This document shows, one piece after another, positions 19,323 to 29,110 of a stretch of DNA of 64,000 nucleotides. Made by a program: the position numbers and the translations under genes. Numbering within the stretch: position 1 is the stretch's first letter; each line of letters opens with the position of its first letter. This DNA is from an uncultured Desulfuromonadales bacterium. GTDB lineage: Bacteria; Desulfobacterota; Desulfuromonadia; Geobacterales; Pseudopelobacteraceae. The stretch covers positions 104,008 to 168,007 of the forward strand of contig CAIPTY010000051.1 in NCBI GenBank assembly GCA_903868145.1. The letters run 5' to 3'. The notes beneath the pieces were generated by a model, which was given only the letters and a program-made list of their open reading frames with translations, searched no databases and was not told the origin of the DNA.

Positions 19323-20225
19323 GTGAAAACAATTCTGATGTCCACAAACGAAGTCATAGACCCGGTATTCATCTTTATCTTCGGGGTAAGCCTGATCCTG
19401 CTGCTGGGCATAACAGCCGTCATGATCTGGTTTGTATTCCGCTACCACCGTTCCCGTTCGCCGCACGCCACCTCCACCGCTGACGGCAACCTTACGCTGG
19501 AGGTTGTCTGGATCGTCCTTCCCACCCTTCTGGTACTTGCCATGTTCTATTACGGCTGGGCCGGGTATCTGTCGCTGCGCAACGTGCCGGCAGGGGCCAT
19601 GGAGGTCAACGCTACCGCCCGCATGTGGTCATGGAACTTCTCCTACCCCGGCGGTCGCAGCAGTGCAAAGCTCTACGTACCGGCCGGGAAGCCGGTCAAG
19701 GTCAACCTGGCCTCTGCAGATGTCCTGCACGGCTTCTACATTCCGGCTTTCCGGGTCAAACGGGATGTTGTGCCGGGAATGAAAAACCACGTCTGGTTTG
19801 TAGCCAACAAGCCGGGTTCATACGATATTTTCTGGTCCTCCTACTGCGGCACGGGGCATTCGCAGATGATCACCACGGTTGAGGCATTGCCGGAGGCCCA
19901 TTTTGCCGCATGGCTGAATGAGCAGGCAACTCCCGGCACGCCACACCTCGGCCTGGTGCTGCTTGAAAAACTTGGCTGCCTCGGTTGCCACTCCACGGAT
20001 GGAACACCCAAAATAGGCCCGACATTCAAAGGACTCTGGGGCAGAACATCCTTGGTCCTGACCGGCGGGACTGAAAGAAGCATCACGGTGGACGAGGCCT
20101 ATCTGAAAAGATCCATCGCCGAGCCGAACGCCGATATTGTGAAAGGATTTGCTCCGATCATGCCCCCCTTTCAACTGAAAGAGGACGAGCTGAAAACCCT
20201 GATCGACTATTTTAAAAGGAACTGA
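19323..20225 (+). CDS. ctaC: Cytochrome c oxidase subunit II with fused C-terminal cytochrome c domain
   Basis: CuA region YDIFWSSYCGTGHSQM; C-terminal CLGCHS heme-binding motif. Confidence 0.93.
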   Translation: MKTILMSTNEVIDPVFIFIFGVSLILLLGITAVMIWFVFRYHRSRSPHATSTADGNLTLEVVWIVLPTLLVLAMFYYGWAGYLSLRNVPAGAMEVNATARMWSWNFSYPGGRSSAKLYVPAGKPVKVNLASADVLHGFYIPAFRVKRDVVPGMKNHVWFVANKPGSYDIFWSSYCGTGHSQMITTVEALPEAHFAAWLNEQATPGTPHLGLVLLEKLGCLGCHSTDGTPKIGPTFKGLWGRTSLVLTGGTERSITVDEAYLKRSIAEPNADIVKGFAPIMPPFQLKEDELKTLIDYFKRN

Positions 20226-20226
20226 A

Positions 20227-21033
20227 GTGACCGTTTTAACTCTTCTGCGCTGGCGTCTTGCGCTCATGAACGGAGTATCTGCCCTCGGGGGGTATCTGCT
20301 TTTTCCCGCTGCAATTGAGCTTTCGCGGGTATTGGCCGCCTTTGGCGGAACCGCGCTTCTGGCCGCAGGATGTTCCGCAATCAACCAGGTGCTGGAACGG
20401 GATCTGGATTGCCTGATGGAACGCACCAAAGGGCGGCCACTGCCGACCGGTGCCATGTCTGTTGCCACGGCTGCCGGCATCGGGAGCGCCTGCCTGCTCG
20501 CCGGTCTGATCTGGATGGGTTTCGCAGGAAGCCTTGTCACCGCACTTCTGGGCACAGCAGCGCTGTTCTGGTATCTGGCGGTTTATACTCCACTCAAGCG
20601 CCTCACCAGCATGTCGCTTCCCATAGGCGCTCTCTGCGGTGCCTTTTCGCCGCTCATCGGATGGGCACTGGCCGGGGGAAAGCTTTCCCATCATCGCATC
20701 CTGCTCGTTGCCGGGGTCATGTTCCTGTGGCAGATTCCCCATTTCTGGCTGCTGCAGCGCCGCTACCGCACCGATTACCGCGCGGCCGGGATTCCACTCT
20801 GTGAAGACGCGACCGGTAACAGTCGGACACCGCTTTTTGCGCTTTGGATCACAGCTCTGGTGGCGGGAGCCATGCTGCTGCCGGTTTTGGGAATCATCCC
20901 GCAGCAACGCGCCTTCTGGTACGCACTGTTTCTGCTCCCGATATTCCTGTCGGCATTCCTCCCTTCCGAGAAGTTCCGCTTTGCCTGCCTTAATCTCTTC
21001 CCGCTCCTGCTTACTCTGTCAATCTGGCTGTAA
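20227..21033 (+). CDS. ctaB: Protoheme IX farnesyltransferase
   Basis: NQVLERDLDCLMERTKGRPLPTG; LWQIPHFW; DYRAAGIPL. Confidence 0.95.
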   Translation: MTVLTLLRWRLALMNGVSALGGYLLFPAAIELSRVLAAFGGTALLAAGCSAINQVLERDLDCLMERTKGRPLPTGAMSVATAAGIGSACLLAGLIWMGFAGSLVTALLGTAALFWYLAVYTPLKRLTSMSLPIGALCGAFSPLIGWALAGGKLSHHRILLVAGVMFLWQIPHFWLLQRRYRTDYRAAGIPLCEDATGNSRTPLFALWITALVAGAMLLPVLGIIPQQRAFWYALFLLPIFLSAFLPSEKFRFACLNLFPLLLTLSIWL

Positions 21034-21092
21034 TACGTAACGGTGCCTGCAATTTAACAATGTAGTCACCAGGTGTTAATGATCGATTGATT

Positions 21093-21323
21093 TTACCTGA
21101 TGAGCCGCATGCAGTGGCTCAGATACATTTCCTGCACCTTTGCCCGGGCTCAAGGGGTCTTTCTGAGAAACTGCAGACTGGATCTGATGCCCGGATTATT
21201 CGTGAAACAGCGGATATCAATGGTGCTGCCCATTTTCTCCCAGCCATACTGTTCCACCAGTCGGGTCAGCATCATTTCCAGCGTGACACCGTGGAGATGG
21301 TCGTTTGTGTTTTGTTCCGCCAT
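21093..21323 (-). pseudogene. VF530-family DNA-binding protein with in-frame TGA stop at a conserved Trp position
   Basis: MAEQNTNDHLHGVTLEMMLTRLVEQYGWEKMGSTIDIRCFTNNPGIRSSLQFLRKTP*ARAKVQEMYLSHCMRLIR; TGA at 21150-21152. Confidence 0.7.
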
Positions 21324-21345
21324 GTCGGCACCTTTTCAGCCATAT

Positions 21346-22671
21346 TCAATACAACAGATATTTCTCCCGCAGCCTTCTGAAAAGCTCCACTCCCTCTGCC
21401 CAGCGACCTGCCACGGCATCCGGGCTGATTCCCCTGAGCGTCAGCAGTTCCCACGCATCCCTGTCTCCGACCTCGGTGGCAAATCCCCCGTATCGTTTAA
21501 ACTGCCGTGGATGCGCCTGATGGAAGGCCTGCACCAGGTGGAGCCCTGCCAGGATCGGATCGAGTTTTTCCCGATCCGTGATAACCACACTGATCCCAGA
21601 ACAGTTCTTGCCGCGATAGGGATGCCCTGCGGCAGTCGGAACAAATTCAGTTGCCGCAAAGGTGACACCGGGGATCGTTCGTGACCTCAAAATCTTCAAA
21701 ACTTCTTCAGCATTCACCCATGGAGCACCGTAGACCTCGAAGGGGCGGGCGGTTCCGCGTCCCACCGACAGGTTGGTGGTTTCAAGAATACCAAAGCCGG
21801 GATAGAGCAGGGCGGCAGGGAGGCTCTTCATGTTGGGGGATGGATTGACCCAGGTAAGGGCGGTTTGGTCGTAGTACAGGGAGCGCTGCCACCCCTGCAT
21901 CGGAATCACGGTCAGGGCGCACCCGATACCGTATTCTTCGTTGAAGAGACGTGCCAGTTCCCCCATGGTCATACCATGCCGGGTGGGGATGGAGTGGATT
22001 GACGTGATGGAGCCGCAGCCGCTCTTTCGTTCGGGCATCATGGTTGTTGGAATGGCGCCCTGCACCGCATCCCCGCCGATCGGGTTGGGTCTGTCAAGAA
22101 CCACAAAGGGAATATTGGCTCCTTTAGCCGCCCGCATGGCCAGTGAGAGGGTACCGATATAGGTATAGAAACGGGTTCCGATATCCTGAATATCGAACAC
22201 CAGTACGTCGATACCTGTGAGCATCTCAGGCGTCGGGCGGCAGGTGGCACCGTACAGGCTATGTATGGGCAGACCGGTCCGCTCATCGATACCGGAAGAA
22301 ACTGTGTCGTCCGACTCACCCCGAATGCCGTGTTCCGGGCTGAAAAGTGCCGCCAGACTCACCCCCGGCGCACGATGGAGCAGATCAATGGTGCTTTCGC
22401 CGGAAGCGGATCGACCGGTGTGATTGGTAATCAGGCCGACCCGTTTGTTCTGGAGGATCTGAAAATTCTGTTGTGAGAGGACATCGATTCCGGGCAGGAC
22501 AGCGGCGCAAATGTAGGAAGGGCAGAACATGGTAAAGAGGAGTATCAGCAAAAAGAATATGTGATGAAGCCCTGAACCACGGAGACACGGAGACACGGAA
22601 GAAGGAAAGAATTTGTTCTTATACCCTCTACAGATTACAAACGTAAGGCGCACGTATGTAGAATAACTCAT
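21346..22671 (-). CDS. DUF1343/NamZ-like exo-beta-N-acetylmuramidase (true start probably about 22500-22560)
   Basis: GLITNHTGRS...FSPEHGIRG...VFDIQDIGTRFYTYI...LDRPNPIGG...GRGTARPFEVYGAPW. Confidence 0.88.
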   Translation of the reverse strand: MSYSTYVRLTFVICRGYKNKFFPSSVSPCLRGSGLHHIFFLLILLFTMFCPSYICAAVLPGIDVLSQQNFQILQNKRVGLITNHTGRSASGESTIDLLHRAPGVSLAALFSPEHGIRGESDDTVSSGIDERTGLPIHSLYGATCRPTPEMLTGIDVLVFDIQDIGTRFYTYIGTLSLAMRAAKGANIPFVVLDRPNPIGGDAVQGAIPTTMMPERKSGCGSITSIHSIPTRHGMTMGELARLFNEEYGIGCALTVIPMQGWQRSLYYDQTALTWVNPSPNMKSLPAALLYPGFGILETTNLSVGRGTARPFEVYGAPWVNAEEVLKILRSRTIPGVTFAATEFVPTAAGHPYRGKNCSGISVVITDREKLDPILAGLHLVQAFHQAHPRQFKRYGGFATEVGDRDAWELLTLRGISPDAVAGRWAEGVELFRRLREKYLLY

Positions 22672-22704
22672 TGCAGGCTCCGTGTCTCCGTGCCTCTGTG
22701 GTGA
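22577..22704. repeat. Paired inverted CACGGAGACACGG-type intergenic repeat
   Basis: CCACGGAGACACGGAGACACGG ... CTCCGTGTCTCCGTGCCTCTGTGG. Confidence 0.85.
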
Positions 22705-22718
22705 ATGTTTTTGCCTGG

Positions 22719-22946
22719 TTAAAATGCCGGCGTTTCATTCCACTCCGCCGGTTCCATCGCCACCTTCTTGCCGAGTTCAGCCAGAAGCTCATCCATCTCC
22801 TTCTCAAATCCCTCCATGATGGCAATCCGGATGATGCCGCCCACGTTGTCCACGGTACTCATGACGTTCATCCCCTCGTATGCCTCCAGGATAAATTTGA
22901 GGAAAACCATGTCATGGTGCCTTACCTTGAAATATCTGAATATCAC
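22719..22946 (-). CDS. DUF4911-like small protein
   Basis: IFRYFKVRHHDMVFLKFILEAYEGMNVMSTVDNVGGIIRIAIMEGFEKEMDELLAEL. Confidence 0.75.
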   Translation of the reverse strand: MIFRYFKVRHHDMVFLKFILEAYEGMNVMSTVDNVGGIIRIAIMEGFEKEMDELLAELGKKVAMEPAEWNETPAF

Positions 22947-23845
22947 AGGACTAAATCCCCTTGAACGGCCACATTGCCGGCCCGGCCGGGAATCTCTCCC
23001 ATGAAAAGTTTGCAGGCAGGAGCATTGGAGATGTCCTGCACCGCCTCTCCCAGGGTGATGCAGCGAACCCCGTCGGCCCGGAAACGCTCCAGCAGGCGCA
23101 AGAATGACTGCCGGATGGCGTTGCCTTCCAGTTCGGCATGGATTGTAAGAACATTCAAGCCATCTTTCAGATTTTCGCAGTAAAATTCATGGATATTTTC
23201 AGCGCTAACACCGTTCTCTCCCAGGATTTCATCAGCGGTCGGCAGGGTGGTCGGTATCTGCAGGGTACGGAAACGACGGCCCTCCATGACCGGATAGAAG
23301 GGGTATGTCCCGCGGCCATCACTGGAGTAGGCAAGTCCCAGGGCATCCTGAACCTCCAGCGAATCCGGCGAGACGGTCCAGCCGGGAGCTGCGGTGGTCG
23401 TAGCCCGGTGCCCAAGGATATCCTCAAACAGGGCACTGGCGCGCCCCAGTTCCATGGCGGTGAGATGCTTGGGAAACCAGGGCAGATAGTCATGCCACTT
23501 GACGTGATCCCAGCAGTGGATGCCCACCTCATGCCCCTGCCGCTCAGTGGCGCGAAGTACGTCAGGAAACGAGGAACCGATCATGGGGGCAGGCAGGAGT
23601 GTTCCGTAAAGCATGGTCTTGATGCCATAGGCCGCCGGAGCCCTGGTGCGCAGCATTTTTTTCAGGAACCCCGGACGGGTAAAGATGCGCCGGATAGCCT
23701 TGCCGGAGTTGTCGGGGCCCATGGAAAAGTAGAAGGTTGCCTGGACACCAAAGCGCGCCATATCCGCAAGCAGGTTCGGCACGCCATCCCGTGTCCCGGC
23801 GTAGGTATCGATATCGACCTTCAATGCAACGGTTTTATTCGCCAT
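22943..23845 (-). CDS. arnD: Polysaccharide deacetylase family, ArnD-like deformylase
   Basis: ALKVDIDTYAGTRDGVPNLL...ATFYFSMGPDNSG...EVGIHCWDHVKWHD...LTIHAELEG. Confidence 0.85.
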   Translation of the reverse strand: MANKTVALKVDIDTYAGTRDGVPNLLADMARFGVQATFYFSMGPDNSGKAIRRIFTRPGFLKKMLRTRAPAAYGIKTMLYGTLLPAPMIGSSFPDVLRATERQGHEVGIHCWDHVKWHDYLPWFPKHLTAMELGRASALFEDILGHRATTTAAPGWTVSPDSLEVQDALGLAYSSDGRGTYPFYPVMEGRRFRTLQIPTTLPTADEILGENGVSAENIHEFYCENLKDGLNVLTIHAELEGNAIRQSFLRLLERFRADGVRCITLGEAVQDISNAPACKLFMGEIPGRAGNVAVQGDLVL

Positions 23846-23882
23846 GAGTTACGTTTACCCCGTCAGATTGCATCGAGTGTCG

Positions 23883-24567
<685 letters not shown>

Positions 24568-24584
<17 letters not shown>

Positions 24585-25359
24585 GCGTGCCTCCCCCCAG
24601 ATAGGCTTCGATCACCGCCGGATTGGCCCGCACTTCGTGAGGCAGCCCTTCGGCGATCAGCTCGCCATGATCCAGAACGTAAATCCGGTCCGAAATGCCC
24701 ATCACCATTTTCATGTCATGTTCGATGATGACGACGGTGATGCCCTGCCGGCGGATGTTCTGGACAAGTTCCATAACGAAGCCGGTCTCGGTCGGATTCA
24801 TACCGGCCACCGGCTCGTCCAGCAGCAGGACGGAGGGTTCCAGGGCCAGCGCCCGGGCGATTTCCAGCATTTTACGTTCGCCGTAAGTCAGGTTGCGGGC
24901 CAGTTGATCCCGGCGCTGTTCCAGACCGACAAAACTCAGGAGTTCCCGGGCACGTTGTTTCTGTGCGGCCTCATCCCTGTGGAAGGCCGGTGATCGCAGG
25001 ATTGCAGCCAGCATGCCGCTTGCCATGTGGATCTCCCGGCCGACCAGGACATTTTCCAGGAGCGTCATCTCGGCAAATGGTTTCAGATTCTGAAAAGATC
25101 GTGCCAATCCCAGGCGTGCCACCTGATCCGGCCCCATGTCGGTAATCTCGCGGCCCGAGAGAAAAACCCTGCCGCCGGTAGGCGCATAGGCCCCGGTCAC
25201 GGCATTGAAGAAGGTCGTCTTTCCGGCACCGTTCGGACCGATTATCGAGAGGATTTCTCCCTGCCTGACGGAGATGGAGACACCTGCCAGCGCTTTGACT
25301 CCGCCGAAGGTGACCGAGAGCGAGTCAGTTGTCAGGATGTCACTGGCCGTCATCTTCAC
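24568..25359 (-). CDS. livG: Branched-chain amino acid ABC transporter ATPase LivG
   Basis: GPNGAGKTTFFNAVTG; LTYGERKMLEIARALA; EPVAGMNPTET. Confidence 0.95.
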
Positions 25360-26485
25360 GATCCTGTATTTCCTGCGTTATCATGCGGCTGCCAAGCAGT
25401 CCGTTGGGGCGGAATACCATGAAGGCGATCATGACCGCTCCGAAAACAAGCATCCGGTACAACGAGAATTCACGCAGAAACTCCGGCACAACAATCAGCA
25501 GTAGCGCTCCGGTTACCGAACCGATTACATTGCCGATCCCCCCCAGCACAACCATGCAGAGCACCAACACTGATTCATAAAAAGTAAATGAATCCGGAGA
25601 GATAAAACCCTGCTTGACGGCAAAGAGCGACCCGGCGATACCGCCGAAGAAGGCGGAGAGCGAAAACGATAGCAGGTGTTTCCTGAATACGTTGATACCC
25701 AACGCCCCGGCAGCCATCTCGTTCTCGCGGATCGCGACCCACGAACGGCCGTAACGTGAATTGGCCAGTCGCGAAACGATCAGGACAATCAGAGCCAGCA
25801 TGGCCAGAGAAAACCAGTAGAAGTCGCGGGGGTGATCAAGCGTAAAGAGACCGAAGGATGGGCGTTTGATGCCCAGAATGCCGTTCGGTCCGCCGGTCAG
25901 ACCGTTAAGATTGGTGAGGAAGATCCGGATAATCTCGCCGAAGCCCAGTGTTACGACCGCCAGGTAATCCCCCTTGAGGCGCAGAGCCGGTATGCCCAGC
26001 AGAACACCGCAGAGCATGGCGGCTAAACCAGAAAGCGGCAGAGCGATCCAGAATCCGCACAGGGCAAACTTGGCGGTCAGGATGCCGGTTGTGTAGGCAC
26101 CCACCCCGTAAAACCCAATAAAACCGAGCACCAGCACCCCGGTCAGCCCTACGGTGATATTGAGTGCAGTTGCCAAAATGGCGTAGAGGATGGCGGAGGT
26201 GAGTACGTCGATCAGGTAATTGGAGGATGCGAAAGGGAGCAGCAGGGCAGCGGAAAGGATCACACCCACCGCCAGGGTTTGATGCGCCACCAGGGTATTC
26301 ACTGTTTTTAGCCTGATATCTGAGAATGTCCGGCTTTCTCCGGCAAAGGCGGCGCAGCTCCGCACTCCCCAGGCCACCAGAAGCACCAGCGGTACATAGA
26401 CTGTGTGCATCTTCAGAAACGGGGCACAGATCAGCAGTATCCCCAGGTAATAGAAAAGATCGTTCCTCAGATTACGCCCGTTCAT
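25340..26485 (-). CDS. livM: Branched-chain amino acid ABC transporter permease LivM
   Basis: Multi-TM; ATALNITVGLTGVLVLGFIGFYGVGAYTTGIL; RLKGDYLAVVTLGFGEIIRI. Confidence 0.93.
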   Translation of the reverse strand: MNGRNLRNDLFYYLGILLICAPFLKMHTVYVPLVLLVAWGVRSCAAFAGESRTFSDIRLKTVNTLVAHQTLAVGVILSAALLLPFASSNYLIDVLTSAILYAILATALNITVGLTGVLVLGFIGFYGVGAYTTGILTAKFALCGFWIALPLSGLAAMLCGVLLGIPALRLKGDYLAVVTLGFGEIIRIFLTNLNGLTGGPNGILGIKRPSFGLFTLDHPRDFYWFSLAMLALIVLIVSRLANSRYGRSWVAIRENEMAAGALGINVFRKHLLSFSLSAFFGGIAGSLFAVKQGFISPDSFTFYESVLVLCMVVLGGIGNVIGSVTGALLLIVVPEFLREFSLYRMLVFGAVMIAFMVFRPNGLLGSRMITQEIQDREDDGQ

Positions 26486-27377
26486 TGACACCCTTCCCGA
26501 GCAGTCCGGCGGGACGGAAGACGAGCACCGCAATCAGGATGAAGAAGGCGTAGACATCCTTGTATTCGCTGGAGAAATAGCCTGCCCCCAGCGCCTCGAT
26601 GATGCCGAGCAGAAAACCGCCCACCATGGCCCCGGGAACGTTGCCGATCCCCCCCAGCACCGCCGCGGTAAAGGCCTTGATACCCCCCAGGTAACCGAGA
26701 GTGAAGTTGATCGAGCCGTAATAGAGGCCGATCATGACCCCGGCGCAGGCAGCCAGAAACGAGCCGGCCATGAAGGTGACCGAGATCACCGTATCGACGT
26801 TGATCCCCACCAGCGAGGCCATGTAGGGATCGGTGGAGGTGGCCTTGATGGCAACGCCGAGCCGGGTGCGGTTAATGAACCAGTAGATCAGAGCCATCAG
26901 GGCGATTGAAGAAAAGATGATCACCAGCTGCAGCAGCGTGAACGAGACGCCCCCCAGCGTAATGGTCTTCATGCCGATCGTCTGGGGGAAGATCTGATCC
27001 TTGGCGCCCATGCTGATCATGACGAAGTTCTGAAGAAAAATCGAGGCGCCCAGAGCACTGATAAGCGGGGTGAGCTTTGGGGCCCCGCGCAGCGGGCGGT
27101 AGCAGATCTTTTCAAGGTAGAAGCCATACAGCGCGCAGATGGCAGCGGCGACAATCAGGACGACCATCATCATCAGGATCACGTTCCCCTGCAGAAACGG
27201 AGGCATGGCAGGTATCAGCGAGATGAGGATGAAACCCAGGTACGCACCGATCATGTAGATCTCGCCATGGGCGAAGTTGATCAGTTTGAGCACCCCGTAG
27301 ACCAGCGTGTAGCCGAGCGCAATCAGTGCATAACTGCCGCCGATGGTGATGCCGTTGAGCAGGTGTTGAAGAAACAT
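26472..27377 (-). CDS. livH: Branched-chain amino acid ABC transporter permease LivH
   Basis: MFLQHLLNGITIGGSYALIALGYTLVYGVLKLINFAHGEIYMIGAY. Confidence 0.95.
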   Translation of the reverse strand: MFLQHLLNGITIGGSYALIALGYTLVYGVLKLINFAHGEIYMIGAYLGFILISLIPAMPPFLQGNVILMMMVVLIVAAAICALYGFYLEKICYRPLRGAPKLTPLISALGASIFLQNFVMISMGAKDQIFPQTIGMKTITLGGVSFTLLQLVIIFSSIALMALIYWFINRTRLGVAIKATSTDPYMASLVGINVDTVISVTFMAGSFLAACAGVMIGLYYGSINFTLGYLGGIKAFTAAVLGGIGNVPGAMVGGFLLGIIEALGAGYFSSEYKDVYAFFILIAVLVFRPAGLLGKGVNERA

Positions 27378-27423
27378 AGTGCTCCGGAAGGATACGTGAT
27401 TAATCAATTACAGGAACGTGGAT

Positions 27424-27520
27424 TTTTTGCACTGGCAAGGCTGTCGAGGTGTGCGCGGAGGCGTACCCGTCGGTACGCCGCACAAGTAACACCGAAGACT
27501 TACGCAGCCAGTGTGAAAAA
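27424..27520. repeat. About 97-bp imperfect palindromic intergenic repeat between livH and livK
   Basis: Outer arms TTTTTGCACTGGC / GCCAGTGTGAAAAA; core GGCGTACC-cgtc-GGTACGCC. Confidence 0.85.
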
Positions 27521-27532
27521 GCCGCGCTCCCT

Positions 27533-28639
27533 CTACTTAACCTGCTTGAATTTGTTGCTCTCTACCTTCCACACCACATACGGCGACTCTTTCACATCAC
27601 CCTTGGCATCGAATTGGATATGGCCGAGCGCACCGCTGTAGTCGATCGCGCGGATGGCAGCGATCAGTTTCTTGCCGTCGGTAGCCCCGGCATTTTTGAT
27701 CGACTGCAGCAGAATGTTGGTGGCATCGTAGGCATAGACCGAGTAAACCCCCGGCTCGCCGTACTTTTTACGATAGTTTTCGTTGAACCCCTTCGCTGAA
27801 GGAACTTCCTTGGTATCCGGCCCGAAGGTTGCGTAGGTTCCCTCGGTGGCCGGACCGCCGATCTTCAGCAACTCTTCGCTCATGATGCCGTCACCGCCGA
27901 TAAAGGGAGCGGTGCCTCCCATGGCCTTGTACTGTTTGATGAGCAGCCCCCCCTCAGTGAAGATGCCGCCGAAGAATATCAGATCCGGATTAGCCGACTT
28001 GACCTTGGTAACCACCGGGGAGTAGTCCTTTTCACCCTTGGTTATCCCTTCGAAGGCAACCACCTCAACACCTGCACCGAGATTCTTCTTGAATTCCTCG
28101 GCAAAGCCCTGACCGTAGGTGGTCTTGTCATGAATAACGGCAACCCGCTTGACCTTCAGCTTCTGAACGGCAAAGTTGCCCGCAGCCTTGCCCTGCTGGT
28201 CGTCCCTGCCGCAGACCCGGAATACGTTGTCGAAGTTCTGATCCGTCAGTTTCGGATTGGTAGACGCGTGGGATATCTGGGGAATTCCAGCTTTGTGATA
28301 GACCTCGGAAGCCGGGATGGAACAGCTGCTGTTAAAGTGGCCGACCACACCGACGACACCTTCGGCCGTAAATTTGTTTGCCACGGCAACAGCCTGACGG
28401 GGCTCGGCCTGGTCATCGCCGGGAACCAGTTCAATCTTTTTGCCCAGTACGCCCCCCTTGGCGTTCCATTCCTCTACAGCCAGCTTGACACCGTTGAGCA
28501 TGTCGGCACCGAATACCGCCTCCGGTCCGGTCAACTGACCAGCCGCACCGATCTTGATGACACCGGTCTCCTGTCCCGTTTTTTTCGAACAGGCCACCGT
28601 CGCCAGACACATCACAGCCAAAAGAATCAGCTTCTTCAT
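27533..28639 (-). CDS. livK: Branched-chain amino acid ABC transporter substrate-binding protein
   Basis: Lipoprotein signal MKKLILLAVMCLATVACSKK; KIGAAGQLTGPEAVFGADMLNGVKLAVEEWNAKGGVLGKKIELVPGDDQ. Confidence 0.95.
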   Translation of the reverse strand: MKKLILLAVMCLATVACSKKTGQETGVIKIGAAGQLTGPEAVFGADMLNGVKLAVEEWNAKGGVLGKKIELVPGDDQAEPRQAVAVANKFTAEGVVGVVGHFNSSCSIPASEVYHKAGIPQISHASTNPKLTDQNFDNVFRVCGRDDQQGKAAGNFAVQKLKVKRVAVIHDKTTYGQGFAEEFKKNLGAGVEVVAFEGITKGEKDYSPVVTKVKSANPDLIFFGGIFTEGGLLIKQYKAMGGTAPFIGGDGIMSEELLKIGGPATEGTYATFGPDTKEVPSAKGFNENYRKKYGEPGVYSVYAYDATNILLQSIKNAGATDGKKLIAAIRAIDYSGALGHIQFDAKGDVKESPYVVWKVESNKFKQVK

Positions 28640-28876
28640 GGGATCCTCCGATATTGAATGATCTGTAAAAAACAGATAGCGATGTATTTACACTATTGTT
28701 GCGATTAATCAAGAGTTTTGGCGTATTACCAACTGACATTGGCACATTTCATCCTGATACAGTCATTACATCTTTATGTTTTCTTTACCTTAGCACCCCC
28801 TATTTTGACACCTGATTTACATGTCTTTTGATAACCTCAAATCATGGAAGTTATACCAAGGTACGGAGAAAAGCTC

Positions 28877-29110
28877 ATGAAAGCCTATCTGTTCAATGCC
28901 GAAAACGGACTCTACGAGGGCGAAGCTTTTGAAGATCCAGAGATGCTTGAGTATGAAGAGGGCATCACACCTGTTCCCCCTCCGGAATATGAACAGGGTC
29001 AAGTACCGGTGTTTGATCGCCAAAATGATAACTGGAGCGTGATTCCAATCAATATTGCCAAGCAGCTGCTCAATATCAGTACGACAAAGACAACGGAGAG
29101 TACATTATGA
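28877..29110 (+). CDS. Small hypothetical protein immediately upstream of kdpA (77 aa)
   Basis: [69 protein letters not shown] overlap with kdpA start. Confidence 0.7.
   Translation: MKAYLFNAENGLYEGEAFEDPEMLEYEEGITPVPPPEYEQGQVPVFDRQNDNWSVIPINIAKQLLNISTTKTTESTL

Noticed and set aside
22577-22704. Possible CRISPR-like repeats (CACGGAGACACGG units)
   Set aside because: Units are contiguous without unique spacers and form an inverted pair; no cas genes in the window.
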